Positions 35,790 to 45,360 are shown, counted from the stretch's first letter. The stretch: DNA of 62,457 nucleotides from Planctomycetota bacterium (GCA_027618475.1 JAQCEJ010000023.1:1-62457), one strand, 5' to 3'. The notes: a model not told the origin generated them from the letters alone. Numbers and translations are program-made.

Positions 35790-35927
35790 TCCGCAGATTT
35801 TCGCAGATGTCCGCAGATAAGTAGACAAATTGTATTTCGATTTGTGAACAGCCTTCGTAAGATCATGTCGATTTCCATTCGAAATATTTGTCTTTCACAT
35901 CTGCGGACATCTGCGAAAATCTGTGGA
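35790..35927. repeat. 29-bp inverted repeat made of CGCAGAT units
   Basis: The left arm at 35790-35818 and the right arm at 35899-35927 are reverse complements at 28 of 29 positions, separated by 80 bases. Each arm holds three copies of a CGCAGAT-like unit (CCGCAGAT, TCGCAGAT, CCGCAGAT; one unit in the right arm is changed by the single mismatch). The block fills most of the gap between nadE and the ceramidase-like gene. CGCAGAT-type intergenic repeats are, from memory, scattered in several environmental bacterial genomes. It could fold into a long hairpin acting as a terminator, or be a small non-autonomous mobile element. Confidence 0.8.
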
Positions 35928-35963
35928 CACATCCCTTCTGATTTCTAACTATTGGAAAACTCA

Positions 35964-37415
35964 ATGAGTATCAAAACCGTCAGAACTGCGATGGGATCGT
36001 GTCGACTTGGGGTGGCTCGGTTCGACATTACGCCGCCGGTGGGGATATATCATCGGATGTGGGGTGCGGCGGTTGTCGATCGTGCGACGGGAGTGCATCG
36101 TCCATTGACGGCTTCCGTTCTGGCGATCGAACCGCGGAGTAACCCGAACGGTGAATCGGCCTCCGAGCGATTCATCATCATCGCCCTCGATCACTGCTTA
36201 TTTCGTCCCCCGGAAATGGACGAAATGCTCGATGCGACAGCTAAGCTAACCGGCCTCGAACGCGAACGAATTATCTTTGCATTTTCGCATACGCATTCGG
36301 CGGGGTTGCTCGTCCGCGACCGCAAAGATTATCCCGGCGGCGACCTGATCGACCCGTATCTCGATGCCCTTCCCGAAAAACTGGCCGCGTGTTACCGCGA
36401 GGCGGTTTCAACAATTCAACCCGTCGATATCTCGGCAGGCAGCGCCCCTTGTGACATGGGACATCACCGCGACTACTGGGATGAAGACATTCAATCGTAC
36501 GTCTGCGGCCTGAATCCCGAGAAAGACCTCGAACTCGACGTTCAAGTGCTGCGCGTCACCGGGAAAAACGGCGAACCGGTCTGCACGCTGATGTCGTATC
36601 CTTGTCATCCGACGACACTGGCGTGGCAGAACAGTCTCATCAGCACCGATTACGTCGGGGCAGCCCGCGAAGTCGTGGAACGCGAGACCGGCGTCCCTTG
36701 TGTGTTCTTGCTCGGACCGTGTGGCGATATCGGGCCGCGCGTCGGCTTTGTCGGCGACACCGAGATAGCAGACCGCAACGGCCGGCAAGTCGGACACGCC
36801 GCTCTGTCGGCCTTACTCGCGTTGCCTCCTCCTGGCACCGAACTCGTTTACACGGGAGCCGTGATCTCCGGGGCAACAATCGGGACATGGGGGTTCGCCG
36901 AATTTTCTTTCGAGCGTCGTGCGAGATGTGAGACCTTCGAATTTCGTCCGCTTGAAATAGAACTGCCGTTACGTGCCGACATGATGACGTTGTCGCAGGC
37001 CGAAGCCGATACCGAAACACTTCTCGCCGTTGAACCGGCCGATCACGAATCGATCGCCTATCGCGACTGGCGTGCCCAGGTCGAACGTCAACGCCGGCTG
37101 ATCGAGCGAGTTCGTCCGCTCGGCGAGACCGGCACACTAGCGGTCCCCCTCTGGGCCTGCCGTATCGGAGAGATCGGCCTGATCGCCATCAACGGCGAGC
37201 CGTATTACGCGATAAACGAAGAACTCAAACGGCGACATCCTCACCAGACGTTGTGGTTAACGGTCGTCGCCAACGGTGCTATCACCTGTTATCTTCCGCG
37301 AGCCGAAGACTACGACAAGAGCCTGTATCAAGTCGATATCGCCGTACTCGAACGAGGCTCGCTCGAACAATTGACCGATGATGTTTCGTCGATTGTTGCC
37401 GAGTGGGAAACGTAA
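35964..37415 (+). CDS. Neutral/alkaline ceramidase-like protein
   Basis: A 483-residue protein similar to the N-terminal catalytic part of neutral/alkaline non-lysosomal ceramidases. GVARFDITPPVG opens the domain. Zinc-binding candidates are FSHTHSAG and YPCHPT, and FLLGPCGDIGPR and LIAINGEPYYAINEEL follow as usual. True ceramidases are secreted and carry a C-terminal Ig-like domain; neither a signal peptide nor that domain is present, as in many shorter planctomycete homologs whose substrates are unknown. A TTG at 35952 is in frame, but the ATG at 35964 is the more natural start. It converges with the PQQ-propeller gene (7-base gap). Confidence 0.85.
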   Translation: MSIKTVRTAMGSCRLGVARFDITPPVGIYHRMWGAAVVDRATGVHRPLTASVLAIEPRSNPNGESASERFIIIALDHCLFRPPEMDEMLDATAKLTGLERERIIFAFSHTHSAGLLVRDRKDYPGGDLIDPYLDALPEKLAACYREAVSTIQPVDISAGSAPCDMGHHRDYWDEDIQSYVCGLNPEKDLELDVQVLRVTGKNGEPVCTLMSYPCHPTTLAWQNSLISTDYVGAAREVVERETGVPCVFLLGPCGDIGPRVGFVGDTEIADRNGRQVGHAALSALLALPPPGTELVYTGAVISGATIGTWGFAEFSFERRARCETFEFRPLEIELPLRADMMTLSQAEADTETLLAVEPADHESIAYRDWRAQVERQRRLIERVRPLGETGTLAVPLWACRIGEIGLIAINGEPYYAINEELKRRHPHQTLWLTVVANGAITCYLPRAEDYDKSLYQVDIAVLERGSLEQLTDDVSSIVAEWET

Positions 37416-37422
37416 GGCGGCG

Positions 37423-38688
37423 CTAATCTTGCGTCAGGTCACAGATGCGGTACAAGTGCGTCAATCCGCGAACGATCAGCGACTGTTCGGCAACAGCAGG
37501 AGAGCCGAAGACTCCTTCGGCGAGTTGATTCTCGGCGAGTAACTTAAACTTCGGGCCGGCTTCGATGACGGTGCTCTTGCCGGTTTCGTCGAAGAAATAA
37601 AGTCGCCCCTCCGATACGATCGGCGAAGCACAATGCGGACCCCCGATCCGTTCGGTCCAGATCATCTCGCCGCTGTCGGCATCGAGGCATGTTGCAACGC
37701 CGATGTCACTGACCATGAACAGCCATTTGTCGTACACGATCTGCGAGGGACGCGTCGGGGTGCTTTTTTCGTAGTTCCAGACGATGTTCGTCTCGGTGAG
37801 ATCGCCCGCTCCTCCCGGTTCGATTGCCAGTAATCGCTTACCCGCTTCCATGTTGATGAAAATCTTTCCGCGGCCGAATACAGGTCGTGCCGCCGTGTTA
37901 AACCCGCCATGTTTGACGTGGTATAATTCTTCGCCGGTCTCGGGATCGTAGGCGATCATCGCCGTCGTGGCGACGCTGATGAGCTGCATTTCGCCGTCTA
38001 CTTCAATCAGTGTAGGCGTGCCGTACGATTTTTTGAAGTCGCCGTTGTCGGTGCCATAGTCGATGTCGCGGTCTTTTTTCCAGACGGTTTCTCCCGTCAC
38101 CTGATCGAGGGCCACGACATACTGAAAATCGTATCCGTCGAAATGAATGATCAACAGGTTCTTGTAAAGGGCGGGGGACGACCCATGTCCCCGAAAATGA
38201 TTGCACGGCAGATCGGTGCGCGACCAGACGGTCTTCCCCGTTGCCGTATCGAGACACGCCGTCCCGGCGCTTCCGTAATGGACGAAGAGTTTTCCTTCGG
38301 CAAGGGCGGGCGTCGCCGAGGCATAACTGTTATACGGGTGGCTGTAAGCCGGTTCGTCGATCTCGAAAACAGTGATGTCGTGCAGTATTTTTCCCGAGGG
38401 GAGATCGACACACATCGCAAACAGTTTCTTGCCATCTTCGGTCGCCGTCGTCAGCCAGATCTGATTGTCCCAGATGACGGGGGATGAGAGGCCGCGATCG
38501 TGAATCGGCGTCTTCCAGAGAACATTTTTCGTTTCGCTGAATTCAACCGGCAGACCGGTGATGTCGGTATGCCCATCGGCGGTCGGTCCGCGAAATTCGG
38601 GCCAGCGATCACCGGCACAGGCCATCGCACACGCCGTCGACAACGCGATCGCAAATGACGCGGTAACGATCGAACGTCGTCGACTCAC
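37423..38688 (-). CDS. Exported PQQ-type beta-propeller protein
   Basis: About 420 residues with PQQ-like beta-propeller repeats. After a basic N terminus (SRRRSIVTASFAIALSTACA) a signal peptide probably ends near ACAGD, then RWPEFRGPTADGH starts the mature protein. Blades recur with WSRTDLPCNHF, ALDQVTGETVWKKD, IAYDPETGEELYHVKHGG and CLDADSGEMIWTERIGG, the last two showing the A-x-D/A-x-T-G-x-x-x-W signature. The GTG at 38688 has AAGGA seven bases ahead; the GTG at 38703 overlaps the stop of the upstream DUF1501 gene and would also serve. It is the last gene of the exported-protein block, probably cell-envelope located. Whether it binds PQQ is doubtful; most such planctomycete proteins are scaffolds. 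Confidence 0.88.
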   Translation of the reverse strand: MSRRRSIVTASFAIALSTACAMACAGDRWPEFRGPTADGHTDITGLPVEFSETKNVLWKTPIHDRGLSSPVIWDNQIWLTTATEDGKKLFAMCVDLPSGKILHDITVFEIDEPAYSHPYNSYASATPALAEGKLFVHYGSAGTACLDTATGKTVWSRTDLPCNHFRGHGSSPALYKNLLIIHFDGYDFQYVVALDQVTGETVWKKDRDIDYGTDNGDFKKSYGTPTLIEVDGEMQLISVATTAMIAYDPETGEELYHVKHGGFNTAARPVFGRGKIFINMEAGKRLLAIEPGGAGDLTETNIVWNYEKSTPTRPSQIVYDKWLFMVSDIGVATCLDADSGEMIWTERIGGPHCASPIVSEGRLYFFDETGKSTVIEAGPKFKLLAENQLAEGVFGSPAVAEQSLIVRGLTHLYRICDLTQD

Positions 38689-38699
38689 GATGGAATCCT

Positions 38700-40148
38700 T
38701 CACGTACGAATGATCTCTTCGACAACGCGACACGGAGCGTTGTTGGTCAGCTTATGTTCCTGATTATTGTGCAGGTATGTCAGCTTCTGGTGGTCGATGC
38801 CGAACAATTGCAGCAGCGTCGCCTGGTAATCGTTCGGAGTGACGACATCGGTGACCGACTTGTGGCCGAATTCGTCGGTCTCGCCGTACGTCATGCCGGG
38901 CTTGAAACCCCCACCGGCGAGCCAGGTGCTGAACCCCTGGCCGTTATGGTCGCGACCGCCGGAAGCAGGATCCCCTTCGGTCACGGGAAGTCGGCCGATT
39001 TCGCCTCCCCAGTGGACGACGGTTGTGTCGAGCAAACCACGCTGCTTCAGGTCTTGCACCAGCGCAGCGGAAGGTTTGTCGGTACGTCGGGCAATCGCCG
39101 GAAGTGCTTCGCGAATGTTCGTATGGTTGTCCCAGGGCTGACCTCCGAGAAACAACTGTACGAATCGCACACCGCGCTCGACGAGCCGGCGGGCCAGCAG
39201 ACAACGAGTGCCGTATTCTTGCGTCGCGGGATCGTCGAGACCGTACATCTTGTGCGTCACTTCGGTCTCTTGCGTGATGTCGAGGGCATCTTTGGCAGCG
39301 ACCTGCATACGGGCGGCGAGTTCGTAACTCGATATTCGTGCTTCGAGATCATCATCGCCGTAATGCTCTTCGAGATGCTTCTGATTGAGGGCAGCGAGCA
39401 AGTCGAGATTCTTGCGCTGCAATTCGCCGCGCAGGTGAACCGGCGCATCGAGATTGAGAATTCGCGGTTCGCTCGGCCGAAGCACGGTCCCTTGAAACAG
39501 CGGCGGCATCCAACCGCTCGACCAGTTGTGCGTACTGTCGACGGGATTGCCACCGGGATCGGAAAGAACAAGATACGCGGGGAGATCCTGTGATTCCGAA
39601 CCGAGTCCGTACGTAATCCATGCCCCCAACGACGGGCGACCGGTCACACCGGCAATGCCGGCATTCATAAAACGGATCGAGACTTCATGTCCGTTGTAAC
39701 CGGTGTGCATCGATCGGATGAGACAAATATCGTCGACGACGCTGGCCGTATGCGGCAGCAACTCGGAGATCTCGGTGCCACATTCGCCGTGCGGCCGGAA
39801 TTTCCACGGACTCCCCATCAATCGTTTGCTGGCACGATTGACGAAGCTGTAAACGACATCCCCGGCGTAATCTTTGCCGTCGTATTTCGTCAATTCGGGT
39901 TTAGGGTCGAACAAGTCGACATGCGACGGACCGCCGTGCATGAACAGCGAAATCATTGCGTCTGCCCGGGGGGCATGATGTGGCTTCTTCGGCAGCATGT
40001 CGAACACGGGCGGCGCGGTCTGCACATTCGCCGGCTTGGCATTGGCTTGTTCCTGCTGCAGCAGCCAAGCCAAGGCGACGCTGCCGATGCCCATCGCATT
40101 CCGGGCCAGAAAGTCGCGACGATTCGTGATGATGTTCGGTTTCAGCAT
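38700..40148 (-). CDS. DUF1501 domain protein (second copy)
   Basis: A 482-residue exported protein. The ATG at 40148 gives a twin-arginine leader (TNRRDFLARNAMGIGSVALAWLL), so export is through Tat in folded form. The body has the DUF1501 landmarks: MISLFMHGGPSHVDLFDPKP, SIRFMNAGIAG, RLVERGVRFVQLFLGGQPWDNH, VVHWGGEIGRLP and GGRDHNGQGFSTWLAGGG. DUF1501 belongs to the alkaline-phosphatase/sulfatase-like superfamily, but biochemical function is unproven. It lies 168 bases after the DUF1553 gene, from which it is separated by REP-like hairpins, and overlaps or abuts the PQQ-propeller gene. Confidence 0.92.
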   Translation of the reverse strand: MLKPNIITNRRDFLARNAMGIGSVALAWLLQQEQANAKPANVQTAPPVFDMLPKKPHHAPRADAMISLFMHGGPSHVDLFDPKPELTKYDGKDYAGDVVYSFVNRASKRLMGSPWKFRPHGECGTEISELLPHTASVVDDICLIRSMHTGYNGHEVSIRFMNAGIAGVTGRPSLGAWITYGLGSESQDLPAYLVLSDPGGNPVDSTHNWSSGWMPPLFQGTVLRPSEPRILNLDAPVHLRGELQRKNLDLLAALNQKHLEEHYGDDDLEARISSYELAARMQVAAKDALDITQETEVTHKMYGLDDPATQEYGTRCLLARRLVERGVRFVQLFLGGQPWDNHTNIREALPAIARRTDKPSAALVQDLKQRGLLDTTVVHWGGEIGRLPVTEGDPASGGRDHNGQGFSTWLAGGGFKPGMTYGETDEFGHKSVTDVVTPNDYQATLLQLFGIDHQKLTYLHNNQEHKLTNNAPCRVVEEIIRT

Positions 40149-40202
40149 AGTACACCGTGAGTTCAAATCGTTGGGATAATCAATCACATTCTCGTTATTC
40201 TC

Positions 40203-40250
40203 GATCTCAAGCTCCGCTTGGGATCGCAAGTCTTCGAAGCTCCTGCTTCG
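40203..40250. repeat. REP-like double hairpin
   Basis: Two adjacent hairpins occupy the gap between the DUF1553 and second DUF1501 genes. The first (40203-40225) pairs GATC-T-CAAGC with GCTTG-G-GATC around TCC, a 10-bp stem with one T-G pair. The second (40235-40250) pairs CGAAGC with GCTTCG around TCCT. Paired small hairpins of this AGGAGCTTCG / GGAGCTTG type look like the REP elements mobilised by REP-associated tyrosine transposases. A remnant of such a transposase is at 58862-59080. In an operon they could also shape mRNA decay. Confidence 0.7.
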
Positions 40251-40316
40251 CTATATTTTTTCTCTCGCCATCCGGAGTGAGGGTGCCATTCTCTGGTTCC
40301 TCGACTCAGATCTTTT

Positions 40317-43300
40317 TCAATCGATATACAAAAATTCGTTCGTGTTAAACAACGTTTGACAAAGGTTCGTCAGTACCTGACGTTCTTGTTCATTTCGCGA
40401 CTTCGGTTCCGGAAGGTTTGACAGGTATTCGAGCTGATCGGCGGCGAAATCGACGGCGAGTTGCAGCTCATCGGCCGCGATCGGCCGGCCGAGTGCGAGT
40501 TCCCAGGCGGTGACGATCTGCTGAACCAGTGGAGGGTCAATCACCGTAACCGGTCCGCTAAAATCGCGCTGACTGTCAGCTTCAGCGAGCACGTTCCCCG
40601 CGTCGCTGGTCAGCGTGAGCTGAATCGACCAGGCATAACTATCGCTGGTTTCGTGTTCGCGGCAGTCGAGAATGAAATCGACCGCCTCTCCCGCGATGAC
40701 GGGAATCGACTCGACCGCATAATCGATCGGCTGATTATGAGAAATCCACTCCCCCTTGAGCCCCTGGTGTTGCGTGACGAGACGAGCGCGAACACCGTCG
40801 CCATTTTCGTTCGAGTGATGCAACTGTCCGGTCACCTTGAGGAGCCCGTCGCGCGGGGCGACCCAACGTCGAACGCCGGCATGTTCGACGTTGCCGGGAT
40901 GTCCGCCGCTCGCCCGCAACATCACCCAGCCGATTTGTGCATCCGGAAGTTCGGTTCCCCCTTGCCAGCGATCGCCCGTCCAATGGGGTAACGGATGGAA
41001 TTCGGCAAGCCGCTGCGACGCCGCGTCGAACACACCGTATCCATATTGCCATAACGAAACCGGACGTTCGAGTCGGGAGGCAAGTTCCCCCGGAATTTCC
41101 ACCCCGAGCGACGAAGGCGAACCGTTTACGCATTCGCGATACGCTTTTTCGGCCAGTTGACCGGCGTGTTGGAGGACGAAATCGCTGTTCATCAACATCA
41201 ATGACTGCGGAGCCGCCGTTGTGGAGATCCGGCGTTCGCAATTCGTTTCCATCTGCGGGGCATCGAACACGCGCAGAATCGATACCGGCTGAGTTCTTCG
41301 GACCTGCGCATAAATGCTGCGGCGCTGGTCGTGCTCGACATTCACAAGACCGACTTCGTTTTCCACAATCGCAACCGAAGGACCGTAAAGCACGTCGCGA
41401 AGTGAATCGTCAGTCGACAGAATACGATCGCGAATAATCTCGGCGTCGAGACGTTGAATCGGTTTTTTCCAGTAGTAAAAGTTCGAGTTGTCGATCACTT
41501 GATAGTCGGCGCGGCCGACGGACGATTGCCGATAGACCGTCGAGGTGACAATCAAACGGTGTAGATGTTTGAAATCCCAACCGCTGGCGATGAATTCCGA
41601 TGCGAGCCAGTCGAGGAGTGCGGGATGTGATGGCGTTTCGCCGAGCCGTCCGAATTCGCCGGGAGTATTGACAAGCGGTCGTCCGAAATGATGCATCCAC
41701 ATTCGATTGACGAGCACCCGCGCGACCAGCGGATTCTTTGGATTCGTCAACCACTGTGCAAACGCGAGACGGCGACCCGATGTCGGCAACTCCGGGTTAT
41801 CCGCAGGAAACTCGACGGCCGTCAGATCATCTTCAGTAATCGATAATCCCCCCGGTGCAATTTCTTCACGCGGATCGCGATGATCGCCGCGGTAGAACAA
41901 ATGTGTCGCCGGGATATTGCCGGGAACTTCGGTCAACACGGCGACAAAATCCTGGACCGGTTTTTTCGCACGGATGCCGGCGATCTGCTCGTCATATTTT
42001 TTGAGCATATCGGCTGCCGACTGATTGTATTGATAGAGATTTCCTTCGTTGATATTAACGCTGGGGTTTTTGTCGAGCAGTTGTTTCTGTTCGTCCGTCC
42101 GTTTGTCGGCCGGTGTCTGGTACGCCGTTTTCAACGGTTCGCGAAGCTCTTCGTCATGTTTCTTGAGTTCTTCTTCGAGTGCCGCCGCAATAAATTCCTG
42201 CGACTTCTGCGTCCGCTCGGCAACGACGACCTGGGCTTCGGCTTCGACGACGGCGACCTGTTCGCGGTCGGCGTCGGTATACAAACTGAAACGGCGCTGC
42301 TGCGGGCTTTTCCAGTCTTTCCAGTTGTACGCCGGTTCGAAGACCGCACGGATGCGGTAATAATCTTTTTGCGGAATCGGATCGTAACGGTGGTCGTGAC
42401 ATTGAGCGCACCCGACCGATAACCCAAGAAATGTGCTCGATACGATCTTGATCGTTTCGGACATCACATGATTGCGGGCGATGTCGGCATCGGGGACACT
42501 CGCATCGGTGCCGTCTGTCGCCGTCTTCAGAAAACCCGTTGCGATGACTTTCTGCAGATCGTCCTTCGAGAGGTCGGAATACGGTCCACCAACAAGTTCG
42601 TCTCCGGCTAACTGCTCGTGAATGAACCGATCGAAAGGCATGTTTTCATTCAACGCGCGAATGACATAATCGCGGTACTTGTACGCGTAAGGACGCATGA
42701 GATCCTGATTCGTGTATCCATCGGACTCGGCGTATCCGGCGACATCGAGCCAATGCCGAGCCCAGCGTTCGCCGAAGTGCGGCGACGACAACAAGCGGTC
42801 GACCAGCCTGTCATAATTTTCGGGAGAATTGTCCGCGAGAAATTCGTCGCGCATGTCGCGCGAAAGAGGCAACCCCGTCAGATCGAGGGCTAACCGTCTT
42901 TGCAGCGTCATCGCGGGAGCATCGACCGAGAACGAAAGGCCTTCGTGTTCCATTCGCGACAGCAGAAAGGCATCAATCGGGGTGCGCACCCGGTCGACGT
43001 TCGTCACAGTGGGAACCGCCGGGCGGACGATCGGCCGAAACGCCCAATAATTTCGTTCTTCTTCGGTGATCACGGCCCCCAGCGGCAATGATTCCGGTTC
43101 GTCGCGAATCGCAATCGCTCCCTCTTGAATCCAGCGGGCGATGATTTCCAGTTCGTGACCGGGAACTTTCTTCGCCCCCGGCGGCATCTCGCCCGATTTC
43201 ATACGTTGATACATCAGGCTCTGTTCGGCATCGCCGGGAACGATGGCAGCCCCGGACGATCCCCCCTTGACGAGAAAACGACGGAGACGGAGGTCGAGTT

Positions 43301-43517
43301 CCCCCTGCAGTTCCTGTTGCTCGCCGTGACAATCGAAACAATGCGTCTTCAACAACGGGCGAATGTCGTGTTCGTAAGAGAGGGGGCGATTCGCATTGGC
43401 GTTGTCGTCCGCCGCTGTTGACACGCGCGGCAGGGCCGTTGCACACAGCACAAGAACCGCCATCGGAAACGAACGTCGATTGCGCGGGGCATCAAATTTC
43501 ATCGGCGTGACCGTCAT
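40317..43517 (-). CDS. PSCyt1/DUF1549/DUF1553 cytochrome-like protein
   Basis: A 1066-residue exported protein with the planctomycete domain order. A signal peptide covers roughly residues 12-35 (FPMAVLVLCATALPRVSTA). The PSCyt1 domain follows with a heme motif C-F-D-C-H and GEMPPGAKKVP. DUF1549 (PSCyt2) follows near residues 170-370, with WARHWLDVAGYAESDG and a second motif C-A-Q-C-H-DHRYDPI. A helical linker spans about 420-520. DUF1553 (PSD1) starts around residue 600 with RLAFAQWLTNPKNPLVARVLVNRMW. A carbohydrate- or beta-sandwich-like insert near residues 880-1000 precedes the last DUF1553 segment. The ATG at 43517 is preferred to the TTG at 43520. It is co-transcribed with DUF1501 partners on both sides. 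Confidence 0.93.
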   Translation of the reverse strand: MTVTPMKFDAPRNRRSFPMAVLVLCATALPRVSTAADDNANANRPLSYEHDIRPLLKTHCFDCHGEQQELQGELDLRLRRFLVKGGSSGAAIVPGDAEQSLMYQRMKSGEMPPGAKKVPGHELEIIARWIQEGAIAIRDEPESLPLGAVITEEERNYWAFRPIVRPAVPTVTNVDRVRTPIDAFLLSRMEHEGLSFSVDAPAMTLQRRLALDLTGLPLSRDMRDEFLADNSPENYDRLVDRLLSSPHFGERWARHWLDVAGYAESDGYTNQDLMRPYAYKYRDYVIRALNENMPFDRFIHEQLAGDELVGGPYSDLSKDDLQKVIATGFLKTATDGTDASVPDADIARNHVMSETIKIVSSTFLGLSVGCAQCHDHRYDPIPQKDYYRIRAVFEPAYNWKDWKSPQQRRFSLYTDADREQVAVVEAEAQVVVAERTQKSQEFIAAALEEELKKHDEELREPLKTAYQTPADKRTDEQKQLLDKNPSVNINEGNLYQYNQSAADMLKKYDEQIAGIRAKKPVQDFVAVLTEVPGNIPATHLFYRGDHRDPREEIAPGGLSITEDDLTAVEFPADNPELPTSGRRLAFAQWLTNPKNPLVARVLVNRMWMHHFGRPLVNTPGEFGRLGETPSHPALLDWLASEFIASGWDFKHLHRLIVTSTVYRQSSVGRADYQVIDNSNFYYWKKPIQRLDAEIIRDRILSTDDSLRDVLYGPSVAIVENEVGLVNVEHDQRRSIYAQVRRTQPVSILRVFDAPQMETNCERRISTTAAPQSLMLMNSDFVLQHAGQLAEKAYRECVNGSPSSLGVEIPGELASRLERPVSLWQYGYGVFDAASQRLAEFHPLPHWTGDRWQGGTELPDAQIGWVMLRASGGHPGNVEHAGVRRWVAPRDGLLKVTGQLHHSNENGDGVRARLVTQHQGLKGEWISHNQPIDYAVESIPVIAGEAVDFILDCREHETSDSYAWSIQLTLTSDAGNVLAEADSQRDFSGPVTVIDPPLVQQIVTAWELALGRPIAADELQLAVDFAADQLEYLSNLPEPKSRNEQERQVLTNLCQTLFNTNEFLYID

Positions 43518-43542
43518 CAATTAGAGGAGAGCGGGGCGGGCA

Positions 43543-44970
43543 TCAACTGATTCGCGAGGCGGGAAGCAATTCGGTAATCGGCTCACCGTAAGGCAAAAGC
43601 GGCATCGGGCGACCGTTATGGTCGAGAATCGACGTTTCGATGTCGATGTTCATATGACGGAACATGGTCGCCCACAAATCATTCGGAGTCAAGGGGCGAT
43701 CCTTTGGTACTTCGGCATTCGCCGTCGATGAACCAATCACCTGTCCAGTCTGCATCCCGCCTCCGGCGACGATCAGCGAAAACACATTCGGCCAGTGATC
43801 GCGGCCAGGCTGCATCACTCCGGTCTGCGAACCCTTCTGATAATTGATGCGCGGCGTGCGACCGAATTCTCCGGTCACGATCAGCATCACATCTTCGTCG
43901 AGCCCCCGATCGTACAAATCGGTGACCAGCGCGGCAATTGCCTGATCATAAAACGGAAATCGCGCTTTTTCGTGTACGTACATATGACAGTTGACGGCGT
44001 GTGAGTCCCAGTTGTAGGTCACGCCCGGCGGCATCGGCGATTCCTGGAACGGATTTTCGAGAACCATCGTCACGAAACTGACACCTGCTTCGACCAGCCG
44101 TCGCGCCAGCAGTGCCCGTTGACCAAAAACGTTTCGGCCGTATTTCTGGCGGAGTTCTTCGGGTTCCTGCGAAAGATCGAACGCCTGACGGGCTTTGTCG
44201 CTAAGCAGTATCTCGAAGGCTTGTTGCTGAAACTGATCGATCGCCTGCATCACGCCACGGTTGTCGACTTCGCGGCGGAGTTGGTCGAATTCTTGTAGTA
44301 GTTTTGACCGATCGTCGAGACGGGTTCCCATGTTAGCTTCGACGATAAGATTGCGGACCTGAAACGTCGGGACGTTGGGATTTCCCGGAACGCTGAACGG
44401 AGCGTATGCCGGTCCGAGATAGGCCGTCCCCATGCTGAAAACGTCGATCTGGTCGCGTCCGGGATCGGTTCCCGAAACGTAATTCGGCAGGCCGATGTGG
44501 CGATGTTCGAGCGCCTTGGCAACCATCGATCCCACGGCGGGATAATCGTTGATAAACCCCGCCGGTTCTTTAGGATCGCGACCGGTCATAAAGCGTTTAT
44601 GTCCGCCGCCATGATCGGCAAAGTGATGCGACATCGAACGAATGACATTGAACTTGTCGGCAACCTTGGCCTGTAACGGCAATAATTCGCAGATATCGAG
44701 TCCCGGGACAACCGTCGGAATTGGCCGCAGTTCACCGCGAATCTCGGAAACCGCTTCGGGTTTCATATCGTAGGTTTCGAGGTGCGAAGCGCCCCCTGGC
44801 AACCAGATGTAGATCACCTTTTTGTCGCGAACGGTTTCTCCCGCAGCCTTCGCTACCGCACGCTGACGCATCAGGTCGGCGAGTCCAAAACTTCCCAGTC
44901 CCGCGGCTCCCATTTGCAGAAAACTGCGGCGTGATAACGGACCCGGACATCGGTCAGGAAGAGGTCTCAC
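43543..44970 (-). CDS. DUF1501 domain protein (first copy)
   Basis: A 475-residue exported protein starting with GTG at 44970. A twin-arginine leader (LSRRSFLQMGAAGLGSFGLA) directs Tat export. Characteristic parts are KKVIYIWLPGGASHLETYDMKP, FNVIRSMSHHFADHGGGHKR, RLVEAGVSFVTMVLEN, VMLIVTGEFGRTPRIN and GRDHWPNVFSLIVAGGG. It is the first gene of the four-gene block and lies 25 bases upstream of the PSCyt/DUF1553 gene, the standard planctomycete pairing. The family is thought to work together at the cell surface, perhaps in polymer breakdown, but this is not established. Confidence 0.93.
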   Translation of the reverse strand: MRPLPDRCPGPLSRRSFLQMGAAGLGSFGLADLMRQRAVAKAAGETVRDKKVIYIWLPGGASHLETYDMKPEAVSEIRGELRPIPTVVPGLDICELLPLQAKVADKFNVIRSMSHHFADHGGGHKRFMTGRDPKEPAGFINDYPAVGSMVAKALEHRHIGLPNYVSGTDPGRDQIDVFSMGTAYLGPAYAPFSVPGNPNVPTFQVRNLIVEANMGTRLDDRSKLLQEFDQLRREVDNRGVMQAIDQFQQQAFEILLSDKARQAFDLSQEPEELRQKYGRNVFGQRALLARRLVEAGVSFVTMVLENPFQESPMPPGVTYNWDSHAVNCHMYVHEKARFPFYDQAIAALVTDLYDRGLDEDVMLIVTGEFGRTPRINYQKGSQTGVMQPGRDHWPNVFSLIVAGGGMQTGQVIGSSTANAEVPKDRPLTPNDLWATMFRHMNIDIETSILDHNGRPMPLLPYGEPITELLPASRIS

Positions 44971-45360
44971 AGGAGATCGATCCGAAATTTGGGTGAATTT
45001 TGACGGTTAGATACCGCAGTATATGTGCAGCATACGGCATTTTCACAGTTCCTCTATTATATTGTCTGCCGTTCCCCTCGCCAACTTCAAATCAATTCTG
45101 AATCATGTTTCCTGAGAAATGAAATTCCGTTTGTACTTGCTGACAGGCCCGGCTCTCTCTAAAATCATGAATTCCCGCACAGATGGCGTCGAGCGGTTGT
45201 TTTTGCTCGAAATGCTCTTCCCCGTGACGACGACACTGGTGCCGCACGCCAATTTGATATAACTGCTGACGTGATCGATGGGTCCGTCACCGGATACCGA
45301 ACCACGAACAAGCTATAAACACCGACAGTCAGTCCAATCGCAGCAAAAGGCAGAACCGAA
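44971..45360. other. Divergent intergenic region before rpmE2
   Basis: This 390-base gap lies between divergent transcription units and holds the promoters of both the exported-protein block and the rpmE2-prfA-prmC group. I see no gene and no strong hairpin. An AAAAGG ribosome site lies about ten bases before the ATG at 45361. Confidence 0.5.

Noticed and set aside
41880-42422. Plus-strand open frame of 180 codons
   Set aside because: It is antisense to the PSCyt/DUF1553 gene and has the low-complexity Phe/Val/Asp make-up of a mirrored coding strand.
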